Assembly (NCBI RefSeq): GCF_020616555.1
Contig: NZ_CP085173.1
Coordinates: 1,612,001-1,676,000, forward strand
Direction of reading: 5' to 3'
Length of the DNA: 64,000 bases
Source: Streptomyces longhuiensis
Lineage (GTDB): Bacteria; Actinomycetota; Actinomycetes; Streptomycetales; Streptomycetaceae
Part shown: positions 1-8,060 of the stretch, in pieces
Position numbering within the stretch: position 1 is the stretch's first letter
Layout of the letters: each line of letters begins with the position of its first letter
Position numbers and translations under genes: made by a program
Notes under the pieces: generated by a model
What the model was told of the DNA's origin: nothing
The model's database searches: none
What the model saw: the letters and a program-made list of their open reading frames with translations, nothing else

Positions 1-865
1 CCGGCACCGGCATGATCGACGCGCCGTAGAAAGCCTTGCGCAGACCGCTCAGGTCCCGTGTGGCGAAGTCCGGGTGCTGCGAGAGGCCGATCCAGACGGT
101 GGGCGGCGCGAAGAGGCTGTCGGCGTCCCCCGCTTCGACGAGGTCGAAGATCTTCGCGGCGTCCGGAGCGTCGAGGATCGTGTTCTGCGCGCCGACGGCG
201 AGGTACGGCAGCAGGAAGACGTGCATCTGCGCCGAGTGGTAGAGCGGCAGGGAGTGGACGGGCCGGTCCGTCTCCGTGAGGCCGAGGGCGTGGATCGCGC
301 TGACGTACTCGTGGACGAGCGCCCGGTGCGACATCATCGCGCCCTTGGGCAGCGCGGTCGTGCCGGAGGTGTACAGGAGCTGCACCAGGTCGTCGGCGTC
401 GGGCTGCGGTCCGTCGTACGGCTCGGCGGAGGGGATCCGGGCGAGCAGGGAGTCGTCCGCGTCGCGCAGTGCCAGGGTGCGCACGCCCGCGGGAAGCCGG
501 TGCGCCAGGTCGGGGTCGGTCAGTACGAGTGCGCAGCCCGACTGGCCGACGATGTAGGAGAGGTCGTCCCCCGTGAGGTTCTGGTTGACCGGCACGTGCA
601 CGAGCCCGGCGCGCGAACAGGCCAGGAAGCCGATCAGGTAGGCGTCGGAGTTGTGCCCGTAGGCGCCGACGCGGTCCCCTCGTTCAAGGCCCAGGCCGCG
701 CAGTACGCCGGCCGCGCGCGCGACGGCCGCGTCGAGTTCGGCGTACGTCCACGCGCGCGGGCCGTAGCGGACGGCGACGCGCTCGGGGGCGCGTCGTGCG
801 CTGCGGCGCAGCGTCCCGTCGACCGTGCTGGCGCGTACGTCTTGTTCATCCCGGACACCCGTCAT
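1..865 (-). CDS. Acyl-CoA ligase (AMP-binding), 3' end outside window
   Basis: N-terminal 288 residues of an ANL-superfamily enzyme that would activate a fatty or other carboxylic acid to its acyl-CoA via an acyl-adenylate. Reading the minus strand from the ATG at 865 gives an unbroken frame to the window edge. It includes the phosphate-binding motif YTSGTTALPKG near residue 165 and the acyl-pocket stretch LPLYHSAQMH near 205. The adenylate-closing and C-terminal motifs lie outside the window. The substrate cannot be told. It faces the same way as a second ligase at 1301-2872, but 435 bases and a hairpin separate them, so they are probably separate transcripts. Family assignment is secure; the start is probable. 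Confidence 0.88.
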   Translation of the reverse strand, partial: MTGVRDEQDVRASTVDGTLRRSARRAPERVAVRYGPRAWTYAELDAAVARAAGVLRGLGLERGDRVGAYGHNSDAYLIGFLACSRAGLVHVPVNQNLTGDDLSYIVGQSGCALVLTDPDLAHRLPAGVRTLALRDADDSLLARIPSAEPYDGPQPDADDLVQLLYTSGTTALPKGAMMSHRALVHEYVSAIHALGLTETDRPVHSLPLYHSAQMHVFLLPYLAVGAQNTILDAPDAAKIFDLVEAGDADSLFAPPTVWIGLSQHPDFATRDLSGLRKAFYGASIMPVP

Positions 866-1005
866 GGCGCGATCCTGTGCCCCGGCCGACACGAAATCAA
901 GGCCGGTGACGCGCGGCGCGCGATGGCCGCACCGGACGCCGCCCCTCCGGGCATACCCGCTGGTACGCTCAACCGCCCCTTCCTTCAATCCAGTTGGGAG
1001 GCACG

Positions 1006-1074
1006 ATGCGCACCCGCCCGAGACAATTCGCGGTCATCGGCTTCGCGGCCGTCGGCTGGTACCGCGGCAACTGA
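1006..1074 (+). CDS. Possible 22-residue peptide
   Basis: A short ORF beginning MRTRPRQF and ending GWYRGN starts 4 bases after a GGGAGG ribosome binding site (about 996-1001). It has a basic N-terminus, a short hydrophobic middle and an aromatic C-terminus (Trp-Tyr). It could be a leader peptide or a small membrane-active peptide. The next genes on both sides are on the other strand, so it is not an obvious attenuator for a neighbour. I do not recognise it; it may be chance. The ribosome binding site is the main support. Confidence 0.3.
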   Translation: MRTRPRQFAVIGFAAVGWYRGN

Positions 1075-1245
1075 CCGGTGGCCCGCTCCCTGCTGACGTA
1101 CTCCCAGTCCTCAAACCCCAGCTCGCCCCTTCTTGCGGGCGCTCCGTGCCCGTTGCCGCGGCGATACTCCGCACCGCCGTCACGGATGCGATTCCCCCCG
1201 GGGGGCGAACCCCCAGGATTCCTCGCGAGAGCACGCTGAACGACG

Positions 1246-1278
1246 GGAGCGGCTCGGGGGAACGCCCCGGGCCGCTCC
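1246..1278 (-). terminator. Hairpin after acyl-CoA ligase gene
   Basis: GGAGCGGC (1246-1253) pairs perfectly with GCCGCTCC (1271-1278), and most of the inner bases pair too (CGGGG with CCCCG). It lies 23 bases beyond the stop codon of the ligase at 1301-2872. This fits a GC-rich actinobacterial terminator without a clear T-tract. Confidence 0.6.
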
Positions 1279-1300
1279 TGACGTCAGAACCCCGCGTGGG

Positions 1301-2872
1301 TCACATCGCGCGGGTGCGGCCCTCCCAGTAGGGGTCGCGCAGACGGCGCTTGTAGAGCTTGCCGTTCGGGTCGCGTGGCATCGTCTCGATGAAGTCGACG
1401 GTCTTGGGCCGCTTGTAGCCGGCGAGTTGGCGCTCGCAGTGCGCGAGGATCTCGGCGGCGAGCGCGTCTCCGGCGATGTGCCCCTCCGCGGGCTCGACGA
1501 CCGCCTTGACCTCCTCGCCCCAGTCGTCGTTCGGGATCCCGAAGGCCGCGGCGTCGGCGACGGCCGGGTGGCCGAGGAGCGCGGACTCGATCTCGGCGGG
1601 GTAGATGTTGACGCCACCCGAGATGATCATGTCGATCTTGCGGTCGCGGAGGAAGAGATACCCGTCCTCGTCGAGAAGGCCGAGGTCGCCGACGGTGAAG
1701 AAGTCGCCGATGCGGTTCTTCCTCGTCTTGCTCTCGTCCTTGTGGTACGAGAATCCGCCGGTGCTCATCTTCATGTAGACGGTGCCGAGTTCGCCGGCCG
1801 GCAGCCGGTTGCCGTCGTCGTCGAACACGGCGAGCTCGCTGATGGGCCAGGCCTTGCCGACCGTGCCCGGCTTCTTCAGCCAGTCCCCTGCGGTCGCGAA
1901 GGCGCCGCCGCCCTCACTGGCCGCGTAGTACTCCTCGACGCTGTGGCCCCACCAGTCGATCATCGCGCGCTTGACGTGGTCGGGGCAGGGCGCGGCGCCG
2001 TGGATGGCGTGCCGCATCGCCGACACGTCGTACGCGCTCCTGACGCTGTCCGGCAGGGCGAGCAGGCGGTGGAACTGGGTCGGCACCATGTGTGTGTGCG
2101 TGCACTTGAAGGTGTCGATGAGACGCAGCATGTCCTCGGGGGTCCACTTGTCCATCAGCACGAGGGTGTGTCCGATGTGCAGGGACGCGCCCGCGAACTG
2201 GAGCACGGCGGTGTGGTAGAGCGGCGAGCAGACGAGGTGCACGTTGTCGTCGAACGGCTTGATGCCGAAGATGGCGAGGAAGCCTCCGAGGTAGGTCTCC
2301 TCGGGGAGCTTGCCGGGCAGGGGGCGGCGGATGCCGCGGGGCCGGCCGGTGGTGCCCGAGGTGTAGTTCATGACCCAGCCGAGGGTGCGGTCGTCCGGCA
2401 CCGACTCGGGCTGTCCGTCGAGGAGTTGGGTGTAGGGGCGGAAGCCGTCGACGGTTCCGACCGCGTACCGCTGCCCTACGGGGAGTGCCGCCTCGTCGGC
2501 GGCGGCCACGGCCTGTTCGGCGAACCGCTCGTGCGCGATGAGGACCTTCGCTCCGGAGTCGGCGACGATCCAGGCGATCTCGGGGCCGACCAGATGATGG
2601 TTGACCGGGACCAGGTAGAACCCGGCCTGGGAGGCGGCGAGGAACGCGGTGAAGAACTCGACTCCGTTGGGCAGGACGACGGCGAACGCGTCGCCTCGTT
2701 CGAGCCCGGCGGCGCGCAGGCCGTGCACGAGCTTGTTGACGTCGGCGTGCAGGCGGCCCGCGGTCCACTCCTCCCCGTCGGGTGCGACGAGTACGGTACG
2801 GCCGGGATCCGCGGTGGCCTGGGCCCAGAATCCGTTGGGGGGCGCGCTGTCGGTGTGGGGGCCTGTGCTCAC
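1301..2872 (-). CDS. Acyl-CoA synthetase (FadD-like)
   Basis: A 523-residue cytoplasmic ANL enzyme, the normal full length, that would make acyl-CoA from a carboxylic acid, ATP and CoA. Visible motifs in order are YTSGTTGRPRG (P-loop), YYAASEGGG (adenine side), GYLFLRDRKIDMIISGG (hinge) and PNGKLYKRR with the catalytic Lys near the C-terminus. The GTG start overlaps the TGA of the upstream nitronate monooxygenase gene as GTGA, so the two are translationally coupled. The substrate is unknown. The pairing with a nitronate monooxygenase hints at breakdown of an unusual acid or a lipid-like compound, but that is inference. Confidence 0.9.
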   Translation of the reverse strand: MSTGPHTDSAPPNGFWAQATADPGRTVLVAPDGEEWTAGRLHADVNKLVHGLRAAGLERGDAFAVVLPNGVEFFTAFLAASQAGFYLVPVNHHLVGPEIAWIVADSGAKVLIAHERFAEQAVAAADEAALPVGQRYAVGTVDGFRPYTQLLDGQPESVPDDRTLGWVMNYTSGTTGRPRGIRRPLPGKLPEETYLGGFLAIFGIKPFDDNVHLVCSPLYHTAVLQFAGASLHIGHTLVLMDKWTPEDMLRLIDTFKCTHTHMVPTQFHRLLALPDSVRSAYDVSAMRHAIHGAAPCPDHVKRAMIDWWGHSVEEYYAASEGGGAFATAGDWLKKPGTVGKAWPISELAVFDDDGNRLPAGELGTVYMKMSTGGFSYHKDESKTRKNRIGDFFTVGDLGLLDEDGYLFLRDRKIDMIISGGVNIYPAEIESALLGHPAVADAAAFGIPNDDWGEEVKAVVEPAEGHIAGDALAAEILAHCERQLAGYKRPKTVDFIETMPRDPNGKLYKRRLRDPYWEGRTRAM

Positions 2873-3996
2873 GACTGGCCGCTCCTTCCTGCGATGCGGT
2901 TGATCCGGTCGACGGCGCGCTCGAAACCGCGCGTGAGATCGTCGAACACGGCCTGGACGGGGCGTTCGCTCGTCATCCGGCCGACGATCTGCCCGACGGG
3001 CGTGCCGAGCAGCGGATCGACCTCGTACTTCTGGATGCGGGAGACCGCCTCGGCGACGAGCAGCCCCTGGAGCGGCATGGGCAGCGTGCCGGGGCCCGAC
3101 GGGTCGTCCCACGCGTCCGTCCACTCCGTGCGGAGCTGGCGCGCGGGCTTGCCGGTCAGGGCGCGGGAGCGGACGGTGTCGCCGGACCCGGCGGCGAGAA
3201 GCTTGGCGGTGAGGGCGCGGGAGTGCAGGTCGGCCTCGGTGGTGGTGAGCCAGAGGGAGCCGAGCCAGACGCCCTGGGCGCCGAGCGCGAGGGCCGCCGC
3301 GATCTGCTCCCCGCTGCCGATGCCGCCTGCCGCGAGGACGGGCAGCGGCGACACGGCGTCGACCGCTTCGGGCGTGAGCACCATGGACGCGATCTCGCCG
3401 GTGTGTCCGCCGGCCTCGTAGCCCTGCGCGACGACGATGTCGATGCCCGCGTCCGCGTGTTTGCGGGCGTGCCGGGCGCTGCCCGCGAGAGCGGCCACGA
3501 GCACGTTCTGGTCGTGCGCGCGCCGGATGACGTCGGCGGGCGGTGAACCGAGGGCGTTGGCAAGGAGTTTGATCGGGTAGTCGAAGGCGACGTCCAGCTG
3601 GTTGCGGGCGACCTGCTCCATCCAGCCGGTGATGCGCCAGCCCGACGCCTCGCCCTCGGCGAGCTCGGGGACGCCGTGTTTGGCGAGGGTGTCTCTGACG
3701 AACTGGCGGTGCCCGTCGGGGATCATCGCCTCGACGTCGGCCTCGGTCAGTTTCTGATGGTTCGGCCCCTCGACCTTCTTCGCGGGCATCACGACATCGA
3801 GCCCGTAGGGCGCGCCGTCGACGTGTTCCTCCATCCAGTCGAGGTCGCGGGCCAGGTCGTCGGGTGCGGTGTAGCGGACCGCGCCGAGCACACCGAACCC
3901 CCCGGCCCTGCTGATGGCGGCGGCCACCGCCGGGAAGGGCGTGAAGCCGAAGATGGCGTGCTCGATCCCCAGTTTCTTGCTCAGCTCCGTCTGCAT
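2869..3996 (-). CDS. Nitronate monooxygenase (2-nitropropane dioxygenase family)
   Basis: A 375-residue FMN-dependent TIM-barrel enzyme of the NMO family, which oxidises alkyl nitronates; some relatives act as enoyl reductases or on other carbon acids. It begins MQTELSKKLGIEHAIFG and contains VVAQGYEAGGHTGE and VLAAGGIGSGEQIAAALALG, the flavin-phosphate loops of the family. A GTG start 18 bases upstream is possible, but GGAGGAG (4014-4020) sits over it, so ATG at 3996 is preferred. It is the first gene of a two-gene operon with the ligase downstream. It reads away from the serine hydrolase at 4158, with a 161-base shared promoter region. Confidence 0.85.
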   Translation of the reverse strand: MQTELSKKLGIEHAIFGFTPFPAVAAAISRAGGFGVLGAVRYTAPDDLARDLDWMEEHVDGAPYGLDVVMPAKKVEGPNHQKLTEADVEAMIPDGHRQFVRDTLAKHGVPELAEGEASGWRITGWMEQVARNQLDVAFDYPIKLLANALGSPPADVIRRAHDQNVLVAALAGSARHARKHADAGIDIVVAQGYEAGGHTGEIASMVLTPEAVDAVSPLPVLAAGGIGSGEQIAAALALGAQGVWLGSLWLTTTEADLHSRALTAKLLAAGSGDTVRSRALTGKPARQLRTEWTDAWDDPSGPGTLPMPLQGLLVAEAVSRIQKYEVDPLLGTPVGQIVGRMTSERPVQAVFDDLTRGFERAVDRINRIAGRSGQS

Positions 3997-4078
3997 GGGC
4001 GCAGAATGCCGCACTCCTCCGAACGAGGGAAGACACTTTCTGATGCTGCGTCAGATTTCTGTGACGTAATTCCGAGGC

Positions 4079-4142
4079 TTGACACGACCGGAGCCTGACA
4101 TGAAAGTTTCATCCGTCGAGCTAGATCCCGAAAGATACTTTC
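4079..4142. promoter_or_regulatory. Divergent promoter region with two inverted repeats
   Basis: TTGACA at 4079-4084 is a good -35 candidate for the plus strand. TGAAAGTTTCA (4101-4111) and GAAAG-ATA-CTTTC (4130-4142) are two inverted repeats of similar composition in front of the gene at 4158. They resemble the GAAA-N-TTTC palindromes known upstream of some actinobacterial xylanase genes. Operator function is inferred. Confidence 0.4.
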
Positions 4143-4157
4143 AGAAGGGGTTCGTTC

Positions 4158-5978
4158 ATGACCGACGGCGCGGCGGACAGATTGCACGACACCGGCGACG
4201 GGCTCTCCCGTCGCCAACTGGGCGCGGGTGTACTGGCGTTGAGTGGGGCACTGGCCCTCGCCCCGTTCCCGGCGGGGCCCGCCGCCGCGGCGGACACGCA
4301 CACGGACGGGCACGCCGACGGGCACGGAACCACGCTGCGCCGGGGGTCCCCGGAGCGAGCCGGTCTGATCGCCGGACATCTGCGCCAACTCGTCGCCGAC
4401 GCCGAGAAGTTCCTCGCCCCCTCCCCCAAGCACCCCTGGTACGCGGGCGCCGTACTGCTCGCCGGCCGCGGCGGCACGGTCGCGCTCCACCAGCCGATCG
4501 GCAAGGCCGTGCGCTACTCGGCCTACGACGACAAGACCGACACGGGTGTGGAGTTCCCCGCCGACCAGCAGATCGCGGCGGCCGAGGACACCGTCTACGA
4601 CCTTGCCTCCGTCTCGAAGCTGTTCACCTCGCTCATCGCCGTGCAGGAGATCGAGCGCGGCAAGCTGGAGCTGGAAGCCACGGTCGCCTCGTACATCCCT
4701 GACTTCGCGGGTGCCGGCAAGCAGGACATCACGATCCGTCAACTCCTCACGCACACCTCGGGATTCCGCGCCTGGATACCCCTCTACAAGGAGACGACGC
4801 GCGAGGGACAGCTCCGCCTCATCTGGAACGAGGCGCCCCTCAACCCGCCCGGCACCGTGTACCTCTACTCGGACCTCAACCTGATCTCGCTCCAGCTGGT
4901 CCTGGAGAAGCTCACGGGACAGACCCTGGACGTACTCCTGCGCGACCGCATCACCGGGCCCCTCGGGATGCGCCGCACCCGTTACAACCCGCCCGCGTCC
5001 TGGAAGCCGAAGATCGCCGCGACGGAGGACGCGCGCCTGCCCTGGTCCGGCCTCGACCGCGGACTCGTCTGGGGCGAGGTGCACGACGAGAACGCGTTCG
5101 GGCTCGGCGGTGTGGCGGGCCACGCCGGTGTCTTCTCCTGCGCGTGGGACCTCGCGATCCTCGGCCGCACCCTCCTCAACGGGGGTTCCTACGGCAAGGC
5201 GCGCATCCTGTCCGAGGAGTCGGTGCGGCTGCTGTTCACCGACTTCAACCAGGCGTTCCCCGGCGACGAGCACGGTCTCGGCTTCGAGCTCTACCAGCAC
5301 TGGTACATGGGCGCGATGGCGACGCCGCGCACGGCCGGCCACACCGGCTTCACCGGCACGTGCATCGTCCTCGACCCGACGACCGACTCGTTCCTCGTCG
5401 TGCTCGGCAACTCCGTTCATCCCGTGCGTACTTGGCGATCCGGCTCCGCTCCCCGGGTCGCCGCGGCGAACAACCTCGCCCGCGCCGTCGCCGTACGCCC
5501 CGCGCACGGGCGCGCCGCCTGGTTCTCCGGCATGGCGAGCGCCACCTCGGCGACGCTCACCCTGCCCGAGCTCGACGTCACCTCCGACACGGCGAGTCTC
5601 GGCTGCGACCTGTGGTGGGACACCGAACCGCACTCCGACCTCCTGTATCTGGAGGTGTCGGCCGACGCCGGGGCGACCTGGCAGCCCCTGCCGTTCACGA
5701 CCACCCGTAAGGGAGAGGACCCCGCGGACCACCCCAAGGGCACGGCCGACGGCTGGTCGGGCCGCACCTGGCACCGCCTGACCGCCGCTCTCGGCGCCTT
5801 CAAGGGCGGAGACGTCCGCCTGCGCTGGCGCTACGCGACGGACCAGCTGTACGTGGGACGCGGGGTGTACGTGGACGGGGTGCGCGTCAGCGACGGCCGC
5901 CGGACGGTGTTCGACGAGACACGCCCGTCCGACGCGGCACGGATCGAGGCGTTGGGGTGGTCGCGCTCAGAGGACTGA
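4158..5978 (+). CDS. Secreted serine hydrolase, beta-lactamase (class C) family
   Basis: A 606-residue protein with a twin-arginine-type leader (LSRRQLGAGVLALSG, then a hydrophobic run ending APFPAGPAAAA), so probably exported by Tat. The catalytic domain has DLASVSK (S-x-x-K nucleophile and base), YSDLN (the Y-x-N equivalent) and a late HTGFTG box (the K/H-T-G equivalent). After about residue 420 a second, jelly-roll-like part follows (WWDTEPHSDLLYLEV). The family covers D-Ala-D-Ala peptidases, esterases and transesterases; the exact substrate is not visible. It starts after AGAAGGGG. Its 3' end overlaps that of the convergent TetR gene by 12 bases. Confidence 0.85.
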   Translation: MTDGAADRLHDTGDGLSRRQLGAGVLALSGALALAPFPAGPAAAADTHTDGHADGHGTTLRRGSPERAGLIAGHLRQLVADAEKFLAPSPKHPWYAGAVLLAGRGGTVALHQPIGKAVRYSAYDDKTDTGVEFPADQQIAAAEDTVYDLASVSKLFTSLIAVQEIERGKLELEATVASYIPDFAGAGKQDITIRQLLTHTSGFRAWIPLYKETTREGQLRLIWNEAPLNPPGTVYLYSDLNLISLQLVLEKLTGQTLDVLLRDRITGPLGMRRTRYNPPASWKPKIAATEDARLPWSGLDRGLVWGEVHDENAFGLGGVAGHAGVFSCAWDLAILGRTLLNGGSYGKARILSEESVRLLFTDFNQAFPGDEHGLGFELYQHWYMGAMATPRTAGHTGFTGTCIVLDPTTDSFLVVLGNSVHPVRTWRSGSAPRVAAANNLARAVAVRPAHGRAAWFSGMASATSATLTLPELDVTSDTASLGCDLWWDTEPHSDLLYLEVSADAGATWQPLPFTTTRKGEDPADHPKGTADGWSGRTWHRLTAALGAFKGGDVRLRWRYATDQLYVGRGVYVDGVRVSDGRRTVFDETRPSDAARIEALGWSRSED

Positions 5979-6617
5979 GCGCGGCACCGACGACGCCGGG
6001 GATGCCTGGGCGGGCAGGCGGGTCCGGGGACGTTCGATCGCGTACAGCGTGAACGTCTCCAGCTCGGACGCCGCCGCGTCCAGGTCGAATTCGGGGTGCG
6101 TCAGCCAGCGGGAGACCACACCCTCGATGGCGCCGCCGACGGCGAGCGCCACCACCTCCGGGTCGAACTCACGGAACACGCCCGCCCGTTGGCCGTCGGC
6201 CAGCAGCCGGGCCAGCATGCCCCAGCGCCCCACCGGGGACGCGGCGCCACTTCGCCGGTCGAGGAGCATCTCGGCGATGACGCGGACGTGGCGCCGCTCC
6301 GTGCGCTGGTAGCCGACGACCGAGCGCACATAGGCGACGACGGCCCCCTTCGGTCCGGCCGCGTGCGCCACGCGCTCGGTGACGTACGCCGTGACGGAGT
6401 CGAGGACGTGCGTGAGGGTCGCCTGCGTCAGGTTGTCCTTGGACGAGAAGTGGTAGAGGACCGCGGCCTTGGACATGCCGGCCTGCTGGGCGATGGCCGA
6501 CAGGGACGCCGCGGCACAACCCCTGTCGCAGATCAGGTCGATCGTCGCCTCGATGAGCTGACCGCGCCGCATCTGCTCGGTCGGGGTCGGCGTCGTGTCC
6601 GCACGGCGAGGAGCCAT
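5967..6617 (-). CDS. TetR-family transcriptional regulator
   Basis: A 216-residue repressor. The N-terminal helix-turn-helix reads LIEATIDLICDRGCAAASLSAIAQQAGMSKAAVLYHFSSKDNL in the family pattern (only its outline is noted here), followed by a variable ligand domain. The start at 6617 (MAPRR) follows a GAGGTGG run; longer in-frame extensions lack family resemblance. It lies downstream of the LacI gene in the same direction, 112 bases away, and may be cotranscribed. It could control the convergent serine hydrolase or the polysaccharide locus; the target is unknown. Confidence 0.85.
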   Translation of the reverse strand: MAPRRADTTPTPTEQMRRGQLIEATIDLICDRGCAAASLSAIAQQAGMSKAAVLYHFSSKDNLTQATLTHVLDSVTAYVTERVAHAAGPKGAVVAYVRSVVGYQRTERRHVRVIAEMLLDRRSGAASPVGRWGMLARLLADGQRAGVFREFDPEVVALAVGGAIEGVVSRWLTHPEFDLDAAASELETFTLYAIERPRTRLPAQASPASSVPRSVL

Positions 6618-6729
6618 GACGGCGCCACCTCGTTCCTTCTCGAACCCCCTCGGTCGCTCGACCGTACCCCGGGCACGCACGCTCGTCGGCAGGTCCGACG
6701 TCCCCCCTGCGCGGGTCTTTGTGCCCACC

Positions 6730-7794
6730 TCACCGGGCACCATGACCTCCGGCGGGGCCCGCCGCGGTCGACTCCCGCACCACGAGGCGCGGCCGGATCA
6801 GGAGCGAACGCCCGGCGCCCGACGTGGACTCGATGCGGGCACGCAACTGCTGGAAGGTCTCCGCCGCCATCTCCGGGAGCGGCTGGCGGACGGTGGTCAG
6901 CGGAGGCTCGAAGAGCTCGGCGAGCAGGATGTCGTCGAACCCGACCACCGAGACCTCGCGGCCCGCGCTCAGCCCCGCGTCGCGCGCGCCCCGGCACACG
7001 CCGATCGCGCACATGTCGTTGATCGCGACGAACCCGGTCGGCGGTTCCGGCGCGGCCAGCAACTCGCGCGCGGCCGAGCGGCCCAGCTCGGCGGACTCCT
7101 TGTCGCCGAACTCGCTGGTGGCCGCGCCCGGCCAGACCACCGCGCGGGCCGGGTCGATGCCCGCCTCCTCCAGGGCCGACCGGAATCCGCGCAGTCGCTC
7201 CCGCCGGTTGACGCTGTTGACCGAGCCGGAGACGAACGCGAGCCGCCGGTGGCCGAGGTCGAGGAGATGGCGGGTGGCCAGTTCGGCGCCCATCGCGTTG
7301 TCGACGCTGATGCTGGCCAGGGACGGTGGGTCGCCGGCCTGGGCGGCGCGGTCGAAAGCCACCATCTTCAGCCCTCGCTTCAACAGGGGCGCCACGTGGT
7401 CGAGCGAGGGGAGGGAGGAGCACAGCACCACGCCGCTCACCCCGTCCGCGAGGAGCTCCTCGCCGTACTTGAGCTCCCTGGCCGGGTCGCGCTCGCTGTT
7501 GCAGAGGAGCACGTGGTAGCCCTCGGCTAGCGCGACGGCCTCCAGCTCACGGGCGAGAGCACCCCAGAACGGGTTCGCGACGGAGGGCACGATGAGGCCG
7601 ATGACCTGGATGCGACCGGTGCGGAGCATACGGGCCGCGCGGTTGGGCCGGTAGCTCAGCTGCTCTATCGCCTGCTCGACCCGGGCCAGGGTGGCGGGCT
7701 GCATCCTGTCGGTGCGGCCGTTGAGAACGTTGGACACCGTACTCGCGGACACCCCGGCCGCCTCCGCGACCTGATGGATCGTAACCCCGTTCAA
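6730..7794 (-). CDS. LacI-family transcriptional regulator
   Basis: A 354-residue LacI/GalR protein. The DNA-binding head is at the N-terminus (VTIHQVAEAAGVSASTVSNV, hinge YRPNRAARMLRTGR), followed by a periplasmic-binding-protein-like sugar domain (IGLIVPSVANPFWG, VVGFDDILLAELFEPPLTTVRQP). It starts at TTG, 8 bases after GGAGGTG. It is divergent from the binding-protein gene at 8061. Three similar operator-like sequences lie in the 266 bases between, so it most likely represses the transporter and lyase genes and itself until a sugar from the polysaccharide binds. Confidence 0.92.
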   Translation of the reverse strand: MNGVTIHQVAEAAGVSASTVSNVLNGRTDRMQPATLARVEQAIEQLSYRPNRAARMLRTGRIQVIGLIVPSVANPFWGALARELEAVALAEGYHVLLCNSERDPARELKYGEELLADGVSGVVLCSSLPSLDHVAPLLKRGLKMVAFDRAAQAGDPPSLASISVDNAMGAELATRHLLDLGHRRLAFVSGSVNSVNRRERLRGFRSALEEAGIDPARAVVWPGAATSEFGDKESAELGRSAARELLAAPEPPTGFVAINDMCAIGVCRGARDAGLSAGREVSVVGFDDILLAELFEPPLTTVRQPLPEMAAETFQQLRARIESTSGAGRSLLIRPRLVVRESTAAGPAGGHGAR

Positions 7795-7854
7795 TGCCGT
7801 GCCACCTCCGGCTAGCTGCGACTTCCCGACTGTCCCGTGCAGTGTTTCACTTCA

Positions 7855-7868
7855 GTGTACCGATTTAC
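7855..7868. promoter_or_regulatory. LacI operator candidate 1
   Basis: GTGTACCGATTTAC is an imperfect palindrome around CG, nearly identical to the site at 7974. It is 61 bases upstream of the LacI start, well placed for autorepression. Confidence 0.55.
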
Positions 7869-7941
7869 TAGATCTGGTTCGCAGGTTCAGGGGATCGGCC
7901 ACTGCTCTCGAACGGCTCAAAAGATTGTTGTGCACGGGCTG

Positions 7942-7971
7942 TTGACGCCTCTCGCGAACGGCTCCTAGCCT
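7942..7971 (+). promoter_or_regulatory. Promoter for the binding-protein gene
   Basis: TTGACG (7942-7947) and TAGCCT (7966-7971) are 18 bases apart, a typical housekeeping-sigma promoter for streptomycetes. An operator-like sequence follows directly at 7974. Confidence 0.6.
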
Positions 7972-7973
7972 CA

Positions 7974-8035
7974 GTGCATCGATTTACAAGCATCTTCGGC
8001 CGCTCACAGGCCACTCTCCGCTGTATCGATTGACC
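7974..8035. promoter_or_regulatory. LacI operator candidates 2 and 3
   Basis: GTGCATCGATTTAC (7974-7987) and TGTATCGATTGACC (8022-8035) share the ATCGATT core with the site at 7855. The first lies just after the -10 box and the second just before the ribosome binding site of the gene at 8061, positions that would block initiation. Confidence 0.6.
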
Positions 8036-8060
8036 ATCTCCGCCTCACAAGGGGTGTCCC

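Larger units (their letters stand above)
866..1300. other. Intergenic stretch with a tiny ORF and a hairpin
   Basis: No full-size gene is supported on either strand. The stretch holds a 22-codon plus-strand ORF behind a good ribosome binding site (1006-1074) and a strong hairpin near its right end (1246-1278). Longer open frames here lack family resemblance and are typical high-GC shadows. Confidence 0.6.

Noticed and set aside
1133..3421. 762-residue plus-strand open frame opposite the ligase and nitronate monooxygenase genes
   Set aside because: It is rich in Arg, Asp, Gly and Val without any family motif, as antisense frames in GC-rich DNA are; the minus-strand genes carry clear catalytic motifs.
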